Assembly: GCF_907164915.1 (NCBI RefSeq)
Contig: NC_061867.1
Location: forward strand, 52,207,852 to 52,271,851
Direction: 5' to 3'
Length of the DNA stretch: 64,000 nt
DNA from: Impatiens glandulifera
Lineage: Eukaryota; Streptophyta; Magnoliopsida; Ericales; Balsaminaceae
Shown one piece after another: positions 60,306 through 64,000 of this stretch. The notes under the pieces are model-generated. The model was not told where the DNA came from. It worked only from the letters and a program-made list of their open reading frames with translations, and searched no databases. Every line of letters starts with the position of its first letter. The first letter of the stretch is position 1. A program made the position numbers and the translations under genes.

Positions 60306-60557
60306 AGAAATAAAATGTGATAAAACCAAACAAGTTTAGATGGATCCAGAAAATTAAAGGTTTAATTTTTCACACCCAAGAAGAGTCACAGTCTGCTAGC
60401 GCGGTTTACCCATACTATCCACTTCGTCTCTTTGCGGTCATAGGCTCTGCTATGAGCTCCAAAGATCGTGTCTGTCAATGTCAGTGAGATTTCTAGAGCG
60501 ATATCATTAATAATTTGGTTAATTCCCATCTGAATTTCAACCATCCGAAGCTTGAAG

Positions 60558-61424
60558 GTAAGCCCTAATGCCATTTTTCTTCTTCCTTTTCTATTCAAAC
60601 AAATGGGTTATCATTGATATTCAATACCCTTCATTAAATCTGCAGATTAGGTCTTTTATTAATCGAAGATTTCTGTTTTTTGTTTGATTGTGGATTGATT
60701 CTTGTCATTTTATAGCCAACGACATTTCAACCTTTTCCCCTGAGTTATTTTATATGGTTGTGTGGATCTTGTGATGTTTGTTCTTGTTCATGGTTATCAA
60801 TAAGTTAATGGGTTTTCATTTATGAAGTTGGATTCATTCAATTCTATGGATCAGGTCATAGTCATACCATATGTCTTTCTTTTTCGTTTATCAGGACAGT
60901 AGTAACGAAAATGGATCATGTTTCTTTCTGTTAGTTAGGGTTTCATTCATCTGACTAATGGGTTTTCTATTATGATTTGAATCTTAAATTGGGTTGAACT
61001 TGATTTTGAATATTTGCGTTTAAAATCTGTTTTCAGTTTCTATCTTTGACTGTATTGAGGTTTGATTGAGCCAATTGATTTGACTAAAACCTTATCCTTT
61101 TTTTACTTATGATTGGATTGTTCTTATCATTATGTATCTGGATGATGAGAATGTTTGAAAACTAAACTTAGTCAAAATATATTGTCTGTTTCTCATCTAG
61201 ATTTGGATACAGAAACATAAATTATAACTGTTTCCTAATGGGTACATGCTTGGAAGATAGGTAACTCAAATACCCTAAATTTATTGGATTTATCATATGA
61301 AATCTTATCTAACTACTTAGGAGTTGCCTAATTTCTCCTGTAAGATTGATAAACTATATCCTTCTCTGTTCTTTTTTTGTGTTTAAATATGATTTTCTGA
61401 AGTTGGGCCATATTTTCTTCTCAG
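60558..61424 (+). other. 867-bp intron in the 5' UTR of the zinc transporter gene
   Basis: Donor GAAG/GTAAGC at 60558; acceptor TTCTTCTCAG ends at 61424, immediately before the ATG. Leader introns in plants often enhance expression; here that is only a possibility. Confidence 0.75.
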
Positions 61425-62528
61425 ATGGAAGTGCATATCAATGAAGATGAACATACGACAAGTGGTGTTATCGTTAAGAAATTTTGCGGGGAAGTAAAAT
61501 GTGGGTTCTCAGATTCCAAGAACAGTTCGAATGAAGAACAAGAACGTACAGCCTCTATGAGGAAACTAGGTATCGCGGTTGGACTCTGTGTCATCTTTAT
61601 GGCAGTTGAAGTTGTCGGAGGCATCAAAGCTAATAGTCTCGCCATTTTGACTGACGCGGCCCACTTGTTGTCTGATGTGGCGGCCTTCGCGATTTCCTTG
61701 TTCTCGATATGGGCATCGGGGTGGGAAGCAAACCCTCGACAATCCTATGGTTTCTTTAGGATTGAGATACTCGGGGCCTTAGTTTCCATTCAGATGATTT
61801 GGCTTCTTGCGGGTATCCTTGTTTATGAAGCCATTACGAGACTCCTTCACGAAACGGGTGAAGTCCAAGGATTTCTTATGTTTCTCGTCGCTACTTTCGG
61901 TCTAATTGTCAATATTATAATGGCTGTCTTATTAGGCCACGATCACGGGCATGGTCATAGCCATGGGGACCATGATCATGATCATAATGGGCATGGTCAT
62001 AGCCACGGGGACCATGATCATGATCATCACGAGCATGATCATGGAGATGAGGAGCAACCACTAATTAAAGATGGAAAGAAGAAAAAAACGAGAAATATAA
62101 ACGTGCAAGGGGCATATCTTCATGTGCTCGGAGATTCGATACAAAGTATTGGCGTGATGATTGGCGGGGGACTTATATGGTGGAAACCGCAATGGAAGGT
62201 TATTGATCTAATTTGCACACTTGTGTTTTCAGTGATTGTGTTGGGAACGACGATCAATTTGTTAAGGAATATCCTCGAGGTTTTGATGGAGAGCACTCCA
62301 AGAGAGATTGATGCGGGTAAGCTAGAAAAGGGAATATGCGAGATGGATGAAGTGGTGGCGATTCATGAGTTGCATATTTGGGCGATTACGGTTGGTAAGA
62401 TTTTGTTAGCTTGTCACGTGAAAATCAAACCTGAAGAAAATGCAGATTTGGTACTAGATAAGGTTATAGAGTATATTAGGCGAGAATACAATATTAGTCA
62501 TGTTACTATTCAAATAGAACGGGAGTGA
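61425..62528 (+). CDS. MTP1: Metal tolerance protein, MTP1-type Zn2+/H+ antiporter (CDF family)
   Basis: An intronless CDS of 367 residues. The ATG directly follows the 5' UTR intron. Six membrane segments are visible. The two CDF metal sites are HLLSD (His80, Asp84, with Asp77 beside it) in TM2 and HVLGD (His233, Asp237) in TM5. The cytosolic His-rich loop (about 172-206) holds two copies of [13 protein letters not shown]. The N-terminus has the [10 protein letters not shown] cysteine motif of plant MTP1 proteins, and the C-terminal domain ends with [19 protein letters not shown]. By family, it loads zinc into the vacuole in exchange for protons and gives zinc tolerance. Arabidopsis MTP1 is about 398 residues, so this protein is shorter, mainly in the His loop. 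The symbol is by homology; MTP2/MTP3 paralogues cannot be excluded. Confidence 0.92.
   Translation: MEVHINEDEHTTSGVIVKKFCGEVKCGFSDSKNSSNEEQERTASMRKLGIAVGLCVIFMAVEVVGGIKANSLAILTDAAHLLSDVAAFAISLFSIWASGWEANPRQSYGFFRIEILGALVSIQMIWLLAGILVYEAITRLLHETGEVQGFLMFLVATFGLIVNIIMAVLLGHDHGHGHSHGDHDHDHNGHGHSHGDHDHDHHEHDHGDEEQPLIKDGKKKKTRNINVQGAYLHVLGDSIQSIGVMIGGGLIWWKPQWKVIDLICTLVFSVIVLGTTINLLRNILEVLMESTPREIDAGKLEKGICEMDEVVAIHELHIWAITVGKILLACHVKIKPEENADLVLDKVIEYIRREYNISHVTIQIERE
61947..62030 (+). repeat. 42-bp in-frame duplication in the His-rich loop
   Basis: 61947-61988 and 61989-62030 are near-identical (differing mainly at CCATGG/CCACGG and AAT/CAC). Each encodes 14 residues, so the frame is kept and the number of metal-binding His/Asp is doubled. 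Confidence 0.9.
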
Positions 62529-62849
62529 ATATGAATGGATCGGAAGAAGTGTCGTTTGAAATCCAATTGTGTCTGTCTTTTCGGAATCAAGGTGGTTCTA
62601 GGGTACTTTTTTCGGATGGTTGTTATGAGTGGTTTTGGCTTGAAGATGTGTCCAATTACTATTATGTTGAAGTAAGCATTCCAATGTTTTATTTTTAATT
62701 CGTTTCAAAATGTTTGGTAGTTTGAATGAAGATGAAATTGTGTTACATTGCTTTTTATGTGCAGTCTTAACCTTTGTCTATAGTTATGGATGACATTCAT
62801 TAAGTATTGTTATGTTAATTGAAAAAGCTCAAAATAAAAGAAAAAGAGG
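62529..62849 (+). other. 3' UTR and flank of the zinc transporter gene
   Basis: Probable 3' UTR (AT-rich, no frame). Confidence 0.5.
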
Positions 62850-63002
62850 ATGATTAGAATTTGGCTCTTGGCATGGAGATTCTATGAGGAAAATGATAAG
62901 TTTGGGGTAAGGGCAATTCAGGCTAAGTATGACATAGTAGGGATGGTTTTCAAAGAAGGTTTCTTAGGCTCTGTAGAAAACACCCATTTCAGTGTGGTTT
63001 GG
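62850..63002 (+). pseudogene. LINE reverse-transcriptase C-terminal scrap
   Basis: Reads WRFYEENDKFGVRAIQAKYD, then FKEGFLGSV and a stop. This matches the W.WRF..E.D.LW..VI..KYG pattern near the C-terminus of plant non-LTR retrotransposon polyproteins. About 45 codons are recognisable; nothing else of the element is seen. Confidence 0.45.
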
Positions 63003-63005
63003 TGG

Positions 63006-64000
63006 TGAACGAAAATTTAACTGAGTTTTGGTGTGTAATATAGTCCTTTTTTTTATGTTAACGCAACTCATTCGGAGTTACGGCTAAACCCCGAGTTAAG
63101 CACACATAACCCGGCACTCAACCATCTTATGATGTTTTAACCTCATAATACGACAATTGATGACATGTTTGATATTATCAATGCAAAATTTGTGAATGTC
63201 TTAGGTTTAAACATCTATTTCAGATAACGATGATAAAATAAAAACGATAAAATAAAAAGATATGCAAGTTTAATGTAATTATCCTTTTGTCGATTATAAG
63301 GAGTGGGTGCTACAAAAATGCATTTTTAGTGTAAATTGTAATGTTTTATAGGAAATCATGACATGCTAAAAGAAATTGTATCCATAAAACATACAATAAT
63401 TTTGGACCAAGAAGAACATGAGAGAATGGAAGCAAAAGAACATCAAAAATAAAATAGTAAAAAAATAAAATGAAATATTCACAACCACTTCAATTATGAG
63501 AATAACAAATTGAATGATTCAAAATTCAACAAGGTAACAATGTATAGATCAATGTCAACATAAGTTCTTTCAAAAATCATGATGTTCTTAATTAGTATTT
63601 TATATATTTTTGATATTTAAAAAATCATGATATTCTTTATTAGTGTCTTACATATTTTTGTTATAATATCTTTTTATGGTTAAATGTTTTGAGCATTTTG
63701 AATGTTTATAATGTTGTAAGTGCTTTTTAATTCATTTGTGTTAACTAATATTACAATTTGATTTGTAATGGTTTCTTTTCTCGCTTTTTATTTTTTATTT
63801 TGTTGTTGAACATTGATTTTTTTTTATATATAAAAAAAACAGAGTGATATTATAGATGAGTTTTTGATCCCATATTCTATCAACTACTTGGGATATTGTA
63901 TGATTGACTAAAATTAAAAATGTAATCAGTATAATGATAAAGAATATTCTAATTTAAATTGAAAACAAGGCCTAAAAATGGATGAAAAAGCTGTTCCAGC
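63006..64000. other. AT-rich end of window
   Basis: 63055-63135 is unusually rich in CCCGAG/CCCGG words (CGGAGTTACGGCTAAACCCC) and may be another transposon piece. Otherwise nothing is recognised. Confidence 0.4.

Overview
This window is nuclear DNA from a flowering plant, almost certainly a eudicot. Genes have GT-AG introns, (CTT)n-rich leaders and very AT-rich spacers. The proteins include a chloroplast-targeted pyruvate dehydrogenase subunit, a GPI-anchored GH17 glucanase and a plant DUF7086 protein. The transposon set is typical of plants: Ty3/gypsy, hAT-type MITEs, Mutator-like MITEs and Helitrons. I cannot name the species.

Layout. 1-4044: the 5' part of a minus-strand Ty3/gypsy retrotransposon (RNase H, RT, protease, gag, PBS, one LTR) running off the left edge. 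5205-5732: a hAT-type MITE with a perfect 8-bp target duplication. 6964-8484: DUF7086 gene (3 exons, +). 10265-11491: beta-1,3-glucanase (-). 12609-13053: second hAT-type MITE. 13.9-14.4 kb: minisatellite. 17729-31095: a 13.4-kb Helitron filled by a higher-order tandem array. 31.1-32.6 kb: degenerate repeats, the same repeat into which the Helitron landed. 32738-33154 (-) and 36239-36463 (+): two small proteins sharing a C-terminal motif. 40367-42934: plastid PDH E1 alpha (+). 43385-45606: CP5-like START lipid-binding protein (-), tail to tail with PDH. 49907-54250: an 11-exon GT31 beta-1,3-galactosyltransferase (-). 55.8-58.9 kb: two related 1-kb hAT-type elements, a 161-bp MULE-like MITE and a nested 228-bp element. 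60558-62528: MTP1-type vacuolar zinc transporter (+) with an intron in its 5' UTR. 62.9-63.0 kb: a LINE scrap.

The genes are ordinary, separately transcribed plant housekeeping or cell-wall genes with no evident joint pathway. The unusual object is the Helitron. Its 5' terminus (TC), 3' hairpin and CTAG end are all visible, and its flanks join into a sequence matching neighbouring repeat copies (paralogous empty sites). Its interior holds about 38 long and 14 short monomers in an AAAB pattern with a 1039-bp period. Each long monomer carries, on the minus strand, matches to the tRNA-type Pol III A box and B box followed by a T-run. I resolved exon structures by reading splice sites and checking phase; all multi-exon models close in frame.
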